A stretch of 64,000 nucleotides of DNA from an uncultured Hyphomicrobiales bacterium (GCA_903825465.1 CAIKAR010000112.1:1-64000), one strand, 5' to 3'; counted from the stretch's first letter, positions 17,312-28,594 are shown. Notes: a model not told the origin generated them from the letters alone. A program made the numbers and translations.

Positions 17312-17566
17312 TTACTTGGCGGGAGCGGCGTCCGTCGGCGCGTCAGCCGGGGCGGCATCGGTTTTCATCGCCTTTTTCTTCGCCTTGACCTTTTTCGGCG
17401 CCTTCTTCTTCGCCTTCATATGCTTCGCCTTTTTGGGCGCCGGAGCCGCGGCCTGATCGGTGGACGCGGCCGCCGCCGGATCGGCGGGAGCGGGCGTTTG
17501 GGCCATTGCGGGAGCAAAGGAAGCGAATGCGGCGACAACAGTCGCAATGACGATTTTTTTGAGCAT
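17312..17566 (-). CDS. Small Lys/Ala-rich periplasmic protein of unknown function
   Basis: 84 residues. The ATG at 17566 has GAGG 8 nt upstream and begins a good signal peptide (LKKIVIATVVAAFASF, cleavage after AMA). The mature part is low complexity: Pro/Ala/Asp stretches flank a Lys-rich block (KKAKHMKAKKKAPKKVKA). The layout recalls histone-H1-like tails or acid-shock-type periplasmic proteins, but I recognise no family. A longer in-frame ATG at 17887 lies inside lepA and is rejected. It could bind polyanions at the envelope; that is only a suggestion. Confidence 0.75.
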   Translation of the reverse strand: MLKKIVIATVVAAFASFAPAMAQTPAPADPAAAASTDQAAAPAPKKAKHMKAKKKAPKKVKAKKKAMKTDAAPADAPTDAAPAK

Positions 17567-17751
17567 GGATCGGACCTCGTGTTTAGGACAAGAATCGATC
17601 TCCCCGCAGATCGTGCGATTAGTTTGCACTAATTTTTTCGCGCCGTCACCCCTCCATGAAGGCCCAAGCTTAGCCAAACAATTCGGGACGCGAGTTGAAA
17701 TCTGTTCTTCGGCGGAAATACCCCGGGGTTTCGTCAAAGACTCCCGAAACG

Positions 17752-19557
<1,806 letters not shown>

Positions 19558-19670
19558 TGGGCGGGGATAGCACCGCGCGCCATGGGGGGGAAGGGTTTCC
19601 GCGCCGCGTTATTGCGACTATATATGGACCCAGGGCGGTTCCTTGACCTCCGCCACGAAAGGGTTCGACC

Positions 19671-20009
19671 ATGGCCACCATCCAAGACGCCATCAAAGGG
19701 GAAGTCGACGGCAACGAAGTCGTGCTGTTCATGAAAGGCACGCCGCAGATGCCAATGTGCGGATTTTCCGGACAGGTTGTGCAGATTCTCGATTACCTGG
19801 GAGTGGCCTACAAGGGCGTCAACGTGCTTGCCAGCGACGAAATCCGCCAGGGCGTCAAGGAATTCTCCAACTGGCCGACCATTCCGCAGCTTTACGTCAA
19901 GGGTGAGTTCGTCGGCGGTTGCGACATCATCCGCGAGATGTTTCAGTCGGGCGAGTTGACGCAGCATTTCGTCGACGCGGGCATCCCGGCGAAGACCGTC
20001 GAGGCGTAG
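19671..20009 (+). CDS. grxD: Monothiol glutaredoxin, CGFS type
   Basis: 112 residues. The active site CGFS is at residues 30-33, with the glutathione-binding WPTIPQLYV and GGCDI segments. CGFS glutaredoxins carry and transfer [2Fe-2S] clusters, usually with a BolA partner; no bolA is next to it here. A TATATA at 19619-19624 with a weak TTTCCG 17 bp upstream could be its promoter. It faces an orphan Bug-type protein gene tail to tail. Confidence 0.95.
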   Translation: MATIQDAIKGEVDGNEVVLFMKGTPQMPMCGFSGQVVQILDYLGVAYKGVNVLASDEIRQGVKEFSNWPTIPQLYVKGEFVGGCDIIREMFQSGELTQHFVDAGIPAKTVEA

Positions 20010-20038
20010 GCTCGACCGGGTGGCGTCGCGCGCTCAAT

Positions 20039-21049
20039 TTAGTTCGCGCGTCCGAACGCGGCCTTCATGCGCGCGACGACATCGGCGGGGGTCGCGTACA
20101 CCTCGGCGAGGATCGCCTGTGTCGCCGCCGCGCTCACCGGACGCAGGTTGAGGCCCGCCTGTTCCGCGTCGGCCTTCAAATCGGGGTCCGCGAGCGTGTC
20201 GGCGAAGGCTTGCCGCAACGCCGCGAGCCTGTCGGCGGGCACGCCGGGCGGCGCGACGAAGGGACGGCCTATCTCGGCGCGCTTGAAAAACAGGGCCAGA
20301 GCCTGCCGGTCGCCGTCGGACCTGGCCAGTTCCGCCGCGACCGGATATCGCGACAGGCGCTCGTCGGATGTCGACGAGGCCTGGAACAAAATGCGCGCCA
20401 CGCCGCCGCCATAGACAGGCTCGCGCGCCAGCGAATCGTAGTTGACGCAAATGCCCTGCACTTCGCCGCGCTCGATCGCCAGCAGAATGTCGCGCGAGCC
20501 GGGATAGCCCGTCACCATCTTGAACTTGAGCCCCAAAACCTCGCGCAGCACGGAAGGGATGGTCGCGGTGTCCGCGCCAGACCCCGTCGAGCCGACGATC
20601 AATTCCCTTGTCGTTAGGTCGCGGAGCGACTGAACCGCCGCGTCCTTGCGCGCCGCGCAAACCGCCGTGTCGCGGTCGGGGCTGCCGAGCCAGTTCATTT
20701 TCATCGCGTCGAATTGCGTCGGCGCCACGCCGAGCAGCGGCTCGAACGGCATGCCGCGGTTGACCGCGCCGAACACGGTGCCGTCGCGCGGCTGCGTATT
20801 GGCGAGTTGGTTCGCGAGCAAAAGACTGCCGGCGCCGGGCGTGTTGACGACGGCGAACTGCGGCGCGCCCGGCATGCGCGGCGCCATGCGGCGGGCGATG
20901 AGCCGCGCCCAGGTGTCGGTGCCGTCGCCGGCGGAAAAGCCGACGGCCACGGTGATTGTTTTGCCGCGGTAGAATTCCGCCGGCGTTTCGGCGCGGGCGG
21001 CGAAAGCGGCGAGCGCGAAGAGCGCCGCGGCGGCGCGTCGTAAAAACAA
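20039..21049 (-). CDS. Bug-type (tripartite tricarboxylate transporter) solute-binding protein, orphan
   Basis: 336 residues from a TTG at 21049 (AGG a few bases upstream) that opens a signal peptide with cleavage near FAARAE. An ATG at 21124 would add an unusually Arg-rich leader and is the alternative. The mature part shows Bug/TctC features: FYRGKTITVAVGFSAG with the Gly-rich carboxylate-binding turn, PGAGSLLLANQLA, and GSTGSGADTATIPS. Bug proteins bind small carboxylates in the periplasm. No tctA/tctB membrane genes are in the window, so its transporter is elsewhere or it acts alone. Confidence 0.85.
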   Translation of the reverse strand: MFLRRAAAALFALAAFAARAETPAEFYRGKTITVAVGFSAGDGTDTWARLIARRMAPRMPGAPQFAVVNTPGAGSLLLANQLANTQPRDGTVFGAVNRGMPFEPLLGVAPTQFDAMKMNWLGSPDRDTAVCAARKDAAVQSLRDLTTRELIVGSTGSGADTATIPSVLREVLGLKFKMVTGYPGSRDILLAIERGEVQGICVNYDSLAREPVYGGGVARILFQASSTSDERLSRYPVAAELARSDGDRQALALFFKRAEIGRPFVAPPGVPADRLAALRQAFADTLADPDLKADAEQAGLNLRPVSAAATQAILAEVYATPADVVARMKAAFGRAN

Positions 21050-21153
21050 GCCGCGCCTACTTTTCTTCAGCGGGGATCGGCGTCGTCGGCCCTTCGCCGA
21101 CTGTCGGCGACGCCGCCTCCCCATCCTCGTCGCGGCGCATCCTTGGTCACCCC

Positions 21154-21977
21154 CTATTCGTAAAACGCGGGCGAATATTTCAACGTCGCGCTTTGCGCCT
21201 TGTCGTGGTTGATCCACAACTGACCGTGCTCCTTCGCGAGAATGTCGGCCATTTTTTGCATCGACGCGACCGTGGCGCTCTGGTCTGTGTTGCCGGACGG
21301 GATGCGGCGGTTGTCCCAGTTTTCCTTGAAATGCACGGCGTCGCCGCTGAGCAGGATGGCGCCGGTCTTCGGCAGCTTCACCAGCAGCGACTGGTGGCCC
21401 GGCGTATGGCCCGGCGTTGAAATCAGCGTCAACGAGCCGTCGCCGAAAACGTCCTTGTCGCCTTCAAGCTTCGTAACGGGGTGCTCGGGCTTGAAGCGGC
21501 CGAGGCCGAGCGGCTGCGGCCAATCGTATTCGGCCTTCTGCACATAGAGCATCGTGTTGGGGAACATCTCGACGTTGCCGATGTGGTCGGGATGCGTGTG
21601 CGACACCGCCATCGCCTTGATGTCCTCCGGCTTCACGCCAAGCTCGGCGAGCTGCGCGGAAAGTTTTTTGGCCGCTTCCAAAGTATTTGCGCGGGGTCGC
21701 CCGAGCCCTCCGGCTTGTCGGCGATGGAATCGACGATGCCCGTGTCCCAGAGGAACCAGCCGCTCGAGTGGTGAATGAGATAGCAATTGTCGGAAATATC
21801 CAGCGGCACGCCGACATGCACGCCCGGCGACCATCTCGCCTGGTCGTTCGAATGCCCTTCGCCGCAGTTGAGGATGTAAAGCTTGTCGACGCCGGTTTTG
21901 GCGGGCTGGGCGCAAGCGGCGGAAAACGCCGCGACCGACGCCGCTAACGCGACCACAAGTGTTCGGATGGCCTTCAT
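21154..21977 (-). pseudogene. Metallo-beta-lactamase-fold hydrolase (lactonase-like), broken by a 1-nt frameshift
   Basis: The first 95 residues start at the ATG at 21977: signal peptide (cleavage near ACAQ), then WFLWDTGIVDS. The rest, including the metal motif SHTHPDHIGN, STPGHTPGHQS and LLSGDAVHF, continues in the +1 frame to the stop at 21154. Adding one G to the run at 21693-21696 (GGGG) restores a continuous protein of about 274 residues. The repaired protein looks like an exported N-acyl-homoserine-lactonase-type enzyme. The break may be a real mutation or a homopolymer sequencing error, since both parts look intact. Confidence 0.85.
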
Positions 21978-22135
21978 CGATTCCTCCGGTTTCCGCGAAC
22001 GCGGGGTTCAAGCTAGCCCAGCGTTCGCTGCGAGCGTAGCACGGTTTTACGCGGCGCGGCATTCGTTGTTCGAGGAGGCGGTGCCCGGACGCCCACGGGC
22101 GCCGAGACAATCGCGACGTCATTTAAAATCTTGAC

Positions 22136-22157
22136 TTGAACCCGGGCCAGGGTTCAA
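22136..22157. promoter_or_regulatory. Perfect 8-bp inverted repeat, candidate operator of the DUF1592 operon
   Basis: TTGAACCC (22136-22143) and GGGTTCAA (22150-22157) are exact inverse complements around a 6-bp spacer. TTGACT at 22131-22136 just overlaps the left arm and looks like a -35 hexamer, which would place the dyad in the promoter spacer as for MerR-type or other repressor sites. No T-run follows, so it does not look like a terminator. It lies 48 bp before the start codon at 22206. The regulator is unknown. Confidence 0.5.
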
Positions 22158-22205
22158 TTCGACCGATAATTCCAAAATGCCTTCGCCAAGGGAGGGTTCC
22201 GGGAC

Positions 22206-24563
22206 ATGATTCGCGCATCGGCTCTGGCCTCCGTGGCCGCCGTGCTTATCGCCAGCGGCCTGTCCGCGTCGGTGGTGGCGAATTTTCTCCATCCCGCGCC
22301 GGCGGCCGCGTTTCACGATGTCCTCGATCAATATTGTTTCCGCTGCCACAGCGCGACGACGCCGCGCGCCGGCGTGAATTTGCGGACGCTCGACTTCGAC
22401 AATCTCGAAGCCAACGGCGCGGTTTGGGAAAAGGTGCTGCGCAAGATCCGAGGACGCGAAATGCCGCCCGCGGGTCGGTGGAAGCCGGACGAGGCGACCT
22501 ATGATTCGCTGACGAACTTCATCGAATCGGGCCGCGACCATCTCGCCGAGACGCGGCCCAATCCCGGCCGCCCGACCCTGCGCCGCCTCAACCGCGCCGA
22601 ATACGCCAACGCCGTGCGCGACCTTTTGGCGATCGATGTCGATGTGGCGGAGCTTCTGCCCGCCGACGACATGGGCTATGGCTTCGACAATATCGGCGAC
22701 GTGCTGAACGTTTCGCCGGTGCTGCTCGAACGATATCTGGCCGCGGCCGCCAAAATCGCGCGCGCGGCCATTGGCGACACCGGGGCCCCGCCCGACTTCG
22801 TGACCTACGACGTGCCGCACGGGCTCGTGCAGAGCGACCGCATGAGCGAAGACATGCCGCTTGGCTCGCGCGGCGGCGCGTCGTTCGACCATCTTTTCCC
22901 GGCCGATGGCGAGTACGAAATCGCGGTGACCTTGCAACGCGGGCGTTTCGACGAGGCGATGGGCCTCGAGCGCGAGCGCAAGCTCGACCTGCGGCTCGAC
23001 GGCCAGCGGCTGAAGCTCTTCACCATCGCCGCCAACCCGGGCGGCGGCGGCTTTGGCCTCGACAACGACCCGAGCGCGGGCCTCAAGGTCCGCGTCAAGG
23101 TCGCGGCGGGCACGCGCAATCTGCTGGCGACCTTCGCCAAGGACAGTGTCGTCGAGGAGGGCATTCCGCCGCGCGCGCGCGAAAAAGCGTTTTTCGAGGG
23201 CGTCGGGCAGATTACGATAGGCGGTCCCTACAATGTCACGGGGCCGGGCGAAACACCAAGCCGCGACAAGGTTTTCGTCTGCCATCCCGCGGCCGCCGCG
23301 GACGAGTCCGCGTGCGCCGGGAAAATACTCGCCAACTTGGCGCGCCACGCCTATCGGCGGCCCGCCGCCACGGAAGACATCGATCAGTTGAAGGCCCTCT
23401 ACGCCAAGGGCGCCGCCGAGGGCGGCTTCGAGGCGGGCGTGCGGCTTGCGCTGCAAAAAATTCTGGTGTCGCCGGAATTCGTCTTCCGCGTTGAAGTCGA
23501 TCCGCCGGGGGCGAAGCCTGGCGCGGTTTACAATGTGAGCGATGTCGAGCTGGCCTCGCGCCTGTCGTTCTTCCTGTGGAGCGGCCCGCCCGACGACGAG
23601 CTGCTGACGACCGCCGAGAGCGGAAAACTGCGCGAACCCGGCGTTCTCGAAGCCCAGGTCCGCCGCATGTTGAAGGACGGCCGCGCGCGGGCGCTGGTGA
23701 CGAATTTCGCCGGACAGTGGCTCTATCTGCGCAACATTCCGCGCATTCAGCCGGACCCGCAGTCGTTTCCCGCCTTCGACGAAAACCTGCGCCGCGCGAT
23801 GGGCACAGAGACCGAGATGCTGATCGAAAGCGAATTGCGCGACGACAAAAGCGTCGTCGATCTCCTCGACACCGACTACACTTTCGTCAACGAGCGCCTC
23901 GCGCGGCACTACGGCATCCCCAATGTCTATGGCGCGGAATTCCGCCGTGTCGCCATCGCGGACCCGAAGCGCCGCGGCCTGCTTGGACAGGCCAGCATTC
24001 TGTCGGTGACGTCGTATCCCAACCGCACCGCGCCGACGATCCGCGGCAAATGGGTGATGGAGCAATTGCTGGGCTCGCCACCGCCGCCGCCGCCCGCCAA
24101 CGTGCCGTCGTTGAAGGAAGACGCGTCGACCGCCAACATGACCATGCGCGAACGCATGGAGCAGCACCGCGCCAATCCGAATTGCGCGGTCTGCCACCGC
24201 GTGATGGACCCGCTGGGCTTCTCGCTCGAAAACTACGACGGCCTCGGGCGCTGGCGCGACTCGACTGGTCCCGGCGCCGGCAAGATCGATTCGTCGGGGG
24301 TGTTGCCCGACGGCACGAAGTTCGATGGTCCGCAGGGCCTGCGCGAGGTCTTGCTGTCGAAGAAGGACCAGTTCGTCGCCACCTTCGCGGAGCGGATGAC
24401 GACCTACGCGCTCGGCCGCGGCGTCGAGGAATACGACCAGCCCGCGCTGCGCAAAATCGTTCGCGACGCCGCGCGCGACGATAGCCGCTGGTCGGCGATC
24501 ATTTTGGGAATTGTTGAAAGCGCTCCATTCCAGATGAGGAAGGTCGGCGATGATCATATCTAG
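22206..24563 (+). CDS. Planctomycete-type cytochrome c / DUF1592-DUF1588-DUF1585 multidomain secreted protein
   Basis: 785 residues: signal peptide or anchor (about 5-27), an N-terminal heme site CFRCH (Cys44, Cys47, His48), then in order regions matching DUF1587 (LRRLNRAEYANAVRDLL around 120), DUF1595, DUF1592, DUF1588 (GLLGQASILSVTSYPNRT) and DUF1585 near the C-terminus. A second CxxCH (CAVCHRVMDPLGF) lies near residue 660. This architecture is abundant in Planctomycetes and Acidobacteria; its biochemical function is not established to my knowledge. The gene overlaps the DUF1552 gene by 14 nt. Confidence 0.9.
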   Translation: MIRASALASVAAVLIASGLSASVVANFLHPAPAAAFHDVLDQYCFRCHSATTPRAGVNLRTLDFDNLEANGAVWEKVLRKIRGREMPPAGRWKPDEATYDSLTNFIESGRDHLAETRPNPGRPTLRRLNRAEYANAVRDLLAIDVDVAELLPADDMGYGFDNIGDVLNVSPVLLERYLAAAAKIARAAIGDTGAPPDFVTYDVPHGLVQSDRMSEDMPLGSRGGASFDHLFPADGEYEIAVTLQRGRFDEAMGLERERKLDLRLDGQRLKLFTIAANPGGGGFGLDNDPSAGLKVRVKVAAGTRNLLATFAKDSVVEEGIPPRAREKAFFEGVGQITIGGPYNVTGPGETPSRDKVFVCHPAAAADESACAGKILANLARHAYRRPAATEDIDQLKALYAKGAAEGGFEAGVRLALQKILVSPEFVFRVEVDPPGAKPGAVYNVSDVELASRLSFFLWSGPPDDELLTTAESGKLREPGVLEAQVRRMLKDGRARALVTNFAGQWLYLRNIPRIQPDPQSFPAFDENLRRAMGTETEMLIESELRDDKSVVDLLDTDYTFVNERLARHYGIPNVYGAEFRRVAIADPKRRGLLGQASILSVTSYPNRTAPTIRGKWVMEQLLGSPPPPPPANVPSLKEDASTANMTMRERMEQHRANPNCAVCHRVMDPLGFSLENYDGLGRWRDSTGPGAGKIDSSGVLPDGTKFDGPQGLREVLLSKKDQFVATFAERMTTYALGRGVEEYDQPALRKIVRDAARDDSRWSAIILGIVESAPFQMRKVGDDHI

Positions 24564-25890
24564 GAAATCGATTTCACGCCGCGCGATGCTGCGCGGCGCG
24601 GGCGCCGCGCTCGCGCTGCCAACGCTCGACGCGATGACGCCGGCGTTGTCGGCGCCCGCGCCGCGGCCCATGCGCCTCGGCTTCATGGAAACGCCGAACG
24701 GCGTCTGGATGGATCACTGGACGCCGAAGACCGAAGGGGCCGGCTTCGAGCTGACGCCAACGCTGGAGCCGCTCGCGAATGTGCGCGACCAGATGCTTGT
24801 GCTGAGCGGACTGGACCAGCACCAGGCCGCGGCGCTCGGCTTCGAGATCGGCGGCGACCATCCCCGCGCCTGCGCGGCGTGGCTCACCGGCGCGCATTGC
24901 AAGATGACGTCGGGCGCGGATTTGCGCGCCGGGATTTCCGTCGATCAGGTGGCGGCGCGCGAGTTCGGCAAATACACCCAGGTGGCGTCTCTCGAGCTCG
25001 GCCTCGATCCCCCCGATGTCGTGGGCGCCTGCGAATCCGCTTATAGCTGCGCCTATTACAACACGGTTTCATGGCGCAACGAGACCACGCCGCTGCCGAT
25101 GGAGAACCGGCCGCGCGCCGTGTTCGAGCGCCTGTTCGGCGCCGGCGGAACCGACATGAAGGCGCGGCTGGCGCTGCGGCGGGAAAGCCAAAGCATTCTC
25201 GACGCGGTCACGGACGACGTGAACCGGCTGCGCGGCAAGCTCGGCGGCGCCGACCGCGGCAAGATCGATCAATATCTCGACGCGGTGCGCGACGTGGAGC
25301 GGCGCATCCAGCTCGCGGAGACGCAGGACGACCGCGAATTGCCGAATTTGCAGGGCCCCGCCGGCGCGCCGGCGGCGTTCTCGCAATACTACAAGCTGAT
25401 GACCGATCTGATCGTGCTGTCGTGGCAAACCGACATGTCGCGCGTCGGAACGTTCCAGGTCGGCCACGAGATGGGCGGACGCTCCTATCCAGAGGTCGGC
25501 TTCGGCGACGCGCATCATTCGGTGACGCACCACCAGGGCGACCCCGTCAAGATCGAAAAGGTCAAGCAAATCGACCGCTTTCTGACGGGCCTGCTCGCCT
25601 ACCACATCGAGAAGCTGCGCGCGACGCCGGACGGCGACGGCACGCTGCTCGACAATTCGATGACGCTTTACGGCGGCTCGATCAGCGATGGCAATCTGCA
25701 TCTTTACACCAACCTGCCGGCCCTCGTGTTCGGCGGCGCCAACGCGGGAATCAAGGGCGGCCAGCACGTGCGCTACGCGCGCGGCACGCCGATGAACAAC
25801 CTGTTTCTCACCCTGCTCGACAAGGCGGGCGTGCCGCGAGTCGACAAGCTTGGCGACAGCAACGGGCGGCTGGCGCTGCCGACGGTTTGA
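24550..25890 (+). CDS. Tat-exported DUF1552 protein
   Basis: 446 residues. The N-terminus has a twin-arginine signal (SRRAMLRGAGAALALP, Arg10 and Arg11), so it is probably exported folded, perhaps with a cofactor. The body matches DUF1552: RLGFMETPNGVWMDHW, GGDHPRACAAWLTG, and a His-rich block GDAHHSVTHHQGD near residue 320 that could bind metal. DUF1552 is usually found next to DUF1592 proteins, as here (14-nt overlap). Function unknown. The ankyrin gene follows after 12 nt. Confidence 0.9.
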   Translation: MIISRKSISRRAMLRGAGAALALPTLDAMTPALSAPAPRPMRLGFMETPNGVWMDHWTPKTEGAGFELTPTLEPLANVRDQMLVLSGLDQHQAAALGFEIGGDHPRACAAWLTGAHCKMTSGADLRAGISVDQVAAREFGKYTQVASLELGLDPPDVVGACESAYSCAYYNTVSWRNETTPLPMENRPRAVFERLFGAGGTDMKARLALRRESQSILDAVTDDVNRLRGKLGGADRGKIDQYLDAVRDVERRIQLAETQDDRELPNLQGPAGAPAAFSQYYKLMTDLIVLSWQTDMSRVGTFQVGHEMGGRSYPEVGFGDAHHSVTHHQGDPVKIEKVKQIDRFLTGLLAYHIEKLRATPDGDGTLLDNSMTLYGGSISDGNLHLYTNLPALVFGGANAGIKGGQHVRYARGTPMNNLFLTLLDKAGVPRVDKLGDSNGRLALPTV

Positions 25891-25902
25891 GCGGGGAAGA
25901 TC

Positions 25903-27234
25903 ATGAACATCCGGGCGGTTTTACTCGCGGGCTTTTTGGCTTCGCCGTTGCCAACGGCGGGCGCGTTCGCCGCGGACGGCGCCGATACGCTCATCGCGGC
26001 GGTGTCGCGCAACGACATGAACGCGGCCGATGAATTGCTGAAAGCGGGCGCCGATCCCAAGGCCGCCAACGACCTTGGCGCGACGCCGCTTTACGCGGCC
26101 GCGCAAAACGCCGACCCGGCGATGGCGAAGCGGCTTCTCGCCGCCGGCGCCGACGCCAACGCGGCGCTGCTGTCGGGCGAGACGCCGCTGATGGCGGCGG
26201 CGACGCGCGGCAATCTCGCCACCGCGCAAGCCCTGCTCGCGGGCGGTGCCAACGCCAACGCGCGCGAAACGGGCGCGGGACAAACCGCGCTGATGTGGGC
26301 CATTTCCGAACAGCACGGGGATGTCGAGGCGGCGTTGGTGAAGGGCGGCGCGGACATCGACGCGCGCTCGAAAAAAGGCGGCACGGCGCTGATGATGGCG
26401 GCGCAGCAGACCGATCCATCCTTCGCGAAGGTTCTGCTCGACGCCGGCGCCAACCCCAACGACGTCATGGCGAAAACAAAGCTGACGCCGCTGATCATCG
26501 CCAGCGCCATGGGTCACGCCGAGGTCGCGGCGCTGTTGCTCGACAAGGGCGCCGACCCCAACGCCGTCGACGACAAGGGCTTCACGCCGCTGCACCACGC
26601 GGCGCGGGACAAGCGCGCGCTGAAGATCGTCAAGGCGCTCCTCGCGCACGGCGCGAAGCCCAACATCCGCATGGTTCAGCAAAAGCCGGCGACCTTCACC
26701 ACGACGATGATCGAGATGCGCGGCGCGACTCCGCTTGTGGTGGCCGCCGAAATCAACAATTTCGACGCGGTCAAGGCGCTGGTCGAGGCGGGCGCGGACC
26801 CGCTGATTCCAACCGAAACCAACACCACCGCGCTGATGCTCGCCGCCGGCGCCGGCACGGATGTCGTGCGGCCGCGCAACGCCAAGGAGCGCGCGACCGC
26901 CATCGAAACCGTCAAGTTCCTCGTCGATCACGGCGGGGATGTGAACGGCGTCGGCCAGTTCGGCTGGACGCCTTTGCACGCCGCCGCATATCAGGGGCTC
27001 GACGACGTCATCCAGTACCTTGTCGACAAGGGCGGCGACCTCAACGTCATGGATAAGTTCGGCCAGACGCCGCTGAGCATCGCCGACACCGTCCTGACGC
27101 CGCAGATCGGCGCGGCGACGCTGCAAATCCCGCGCATCTACCGGCGGGCCACGATCGAGCTCATTCAAAAGCTCGGCGCGACTCCGCTCGAACAGTCGGG
27201 CGTGCAGATATTGTTCCAGCGCAACGCCGGATAG
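25903..27234 (+). CDS. Exported ankyrin-repeat protein
   Basis: 443 residues: signal peptide (cleavage near AFAADGAD) and then about ten ankyrin repeats, seen from the recurring pattern G-A-D-P/A-N-A followed by T-P-L-x-x-A-A (for example GDTPLYAA-like, GETPLMAA, GFTPLHHAA, GWTPLHAA, GQTPLSIA). Ankyrin arrays mediate protein-protein contacts. It is the third gene of the DUF1592-DUF1552 operon and likely scaffolds or regulates those two proteins in the periplasm. It is tail to tail with gcdH. Confidence 0.9.
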   Translation: MNIRAVLLAGFLASPLPTAGAFAADGADTLIAAVSRNDMNAADELLKAGADPKAANDLGATPLYAAAQNADPAMAKRLLAAGADANAALLSGETPLMAAATRGNLATAQALLAGGANANARETGAGQTALMWAISEQHGDVEAALVKGGADIDARSKKGGTALMMAAQQTDPSFAKVLLDAGANPNDVMAKTKLTPLIIASAMGHAEVAALLLDKGADPNAVDDKGFTPLHHAARDKRALKIVKALLAHGAKPNIRMVQQKPATFTTTMIEMRGATPLVVAAEINNFDAVKALVEAGADPLIPTETNTTALMLAAGAGTDVVRPRNAKERATAIETVKFLVDHGGDVNGVGQFGWTPLHAAAYQGLDDVIQYLVDKGGDLNVMDKFGQTPLSIADTVLTPQIGAATLQIPRIYRRATIELIQKLGATPLEQSGVQILFQRNAG

Positions 27235-27269
27235 GACCGGCCCGCGGGAAGGATCCCATAAGCGGGGTC

Positions 27270-28481
27270 CTAAAAGAACGCCTGCAGGCCGGTGATCGCC
27301 CGCCCCAGAATCAGCGCGTGCACATCGTGCGTGCCCTCGTAGGTGTTCACCGTTTCGAGGTTCTGCGCGTGGCGCATCACGTGGTATTCGCCGTGTATGC
27401 CGTTGCCTCCGTGCATGTCGCGCGCGATCCGGGCGATGTCGAGCGCCTTGCCGCAGTTGTTGCGCTTGACGATGGATATCAATTCGGGCGCCGCCTCGCC
27501 GGCGTCGAACAGACGGCCCACGCGCAGCGCGGCCTGCAGACCGAGCGCGATCTCGGTCTGCATGTCGGCGAGTTTTTTCTGCGCCAGTTGCGTCTGCGCC
27601 AGCGGCCGGCCAAACAGCTTGCGGTCGAGCGCGTATTGCCGCGCGCGGGCGAAGCAATCCTGCGCCGCGCCCATGGCGCCCCAGGCGATGCCGTAGCGCG
27701 CGCGGTTGAGGCAGCCGAACGGGCCCTTCAGGCCCGAAGCGTTGGGCAAAAGCTGCTCCTCGCCGACGACCACCCCGTCCATGACGACCTCGCCGGTGAC
27801 CGAAGTCCGCAGCGACAGCTTGCCCTCGATTTTGGGCGCGCTCAGACCCTTCATGCCCTTTTCCAGAATGAAGCCCCTGATCTCGCCGCCATGCGCCTGG
27901 GACTTCGCCCAGACGATGAAAACGTCGGCGATGGGCGCGTTGGATATCCAGGTCTTTGTTCCGGTGAGCCGATGGCCGTCGGCGACCTTTTCCGCCCGGG
28001 TGGTCATTGATCCGGGGTCCGAACCCGCGTCCGGCTCGGTGAGGCCAAAACAGCCGACATAGTCACCTGTGGCAAGCTTGGGCAGGTATTTGCGCTTCTG
28101 GGCGTCGTCGCCGTAGGCGTGGATGGGATACATCACCAGCGACGACTGCACGCTCATCATCGAGCGATAGCCGGAATCGACCGCCTCGATCTCGCGCGCC
28201 ACCAGGCCATAGGAAACGTAGTTGGCGTTGGCGCAGCCATATTCCTCCGGGAACGTCAGGCCGAGCAGGCCAAGGCTTCCCATCTCGCGGAAGATTTCAC
28301 GATCGACCGTTTCCTTCGCGTAGGCCTCGACAACGCGCGGCAGGAGCTTTTCGCGCGCGAAATCCCGCGCCGTGTCGCGGATCATCCGCTCGTCCTCGGA
28401 CAGTTCGCGCTCGATCAGGAAGGGATCGTCCCACGCGTAGATGGCTTTGGCGGAAGGTTTCGACGTATCGGACTTCGACAT
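27270..28481 (-). CDS. gcdH: Glutaryl-CoA dehydrogenase
   Basis: 403 residues from the ATG at 28481. The C-terminal [19 protein letters not shown] carries the catalytic base Glu382 in the context typical of glutaryl-CoA dehydrogenase, and [14 protein letters not shown] holds the substrate-carboxylate Arg of this branch of the acyl-CoA dehydrogenases. FAD-binding [13 protein letters not shown] is present. It converts glutaryl-CoA to crotonyl-CoA in lysine, tryptophan and aromatic degradation. No partner gene is adjacent; it is divergent from the thiamine operon. Confidence 0.92.
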   Translation of the reverse strand: MSKSDTSKPSAKAIYAWDDPFLIERELSEDERMIRDTARDFAREKLLPRVVEAYAKETVDREIFREMGSLGLLGLTFPEEYGCANANYVSYGLVAREIEAVDSGYRSMMSVQSSLVMYPIHAYGDDAQKRKYLPKLATGDYVGCFGLTEPDAGSDPGSMTTRAEKVADGHRLTGTKTWISNAPIADVFIVWAKSQAHGGEIRGFILEKGMKGLSAPKIEGKLSLRTSVTGEVVMDGVVVGEEQLLPNASGLKGPFGCLNRARYGIAWGAMGAAQDCFARARQYALDRKLFGRPLAQTQLAQKKLADMQTEIALGLQAALRVGRLFDAGEAAPELISIVKRNNCGKALDIARIARDMHGGNGIHGEYHVMRHAQNLETVNTYEGTHDVHALILGRAITGLQAFF

Positions 28482-28564
28482 TTCCGGCTCCGGGCGAGGC
28501 GCGAAACCCTGCCATCGCCGCGGCGGTCGGGCAAGCGGAATTGAATTCGCCGCGTGGAGAAACG

Positions 28565-28594
28565 TTGACACCCGCCGCCGCCCGGCGGTAAAAA
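28565..28594 (+). promoter_or_regulatory. thiO: Predicted sigma-70-type promoter of the thiamine operon
   Basis: TTGACA at 28565-28570 is a perfect -35 hexamer. TAAAAA at 28589-28594 lies after an 18-bp spacer and matches four of six -10 positions. Transcription would begin near 28601, just before the TPP riboswitch, which is the expected arrangement. Confidence 0.6.

Noticed and set aside
22136-22157. Intrinsic terminator for a plus-strand transcript
   Set aside because: The stem is not followed by a T-run and no plus-strand gene ends shortly upstream; the overlap with a -35-like hexamer favours an operator.
22119-24686. 855-codon open frame on the minus strand opposite the DUF1592 gene
   Set aside because: Same antisense effect; Arg/Ala/His-rich, no signal peptide or motif, while the plus-strand protein has heme motifs and family domains.
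25921-27657. 578-codon open frame on the minus strand opposite the ankyrin gene
   Set aside because: It shows a mirror of the repeat structure but no protein family; the ankyrin frame has a signal peptide, ribosome context and operon position.
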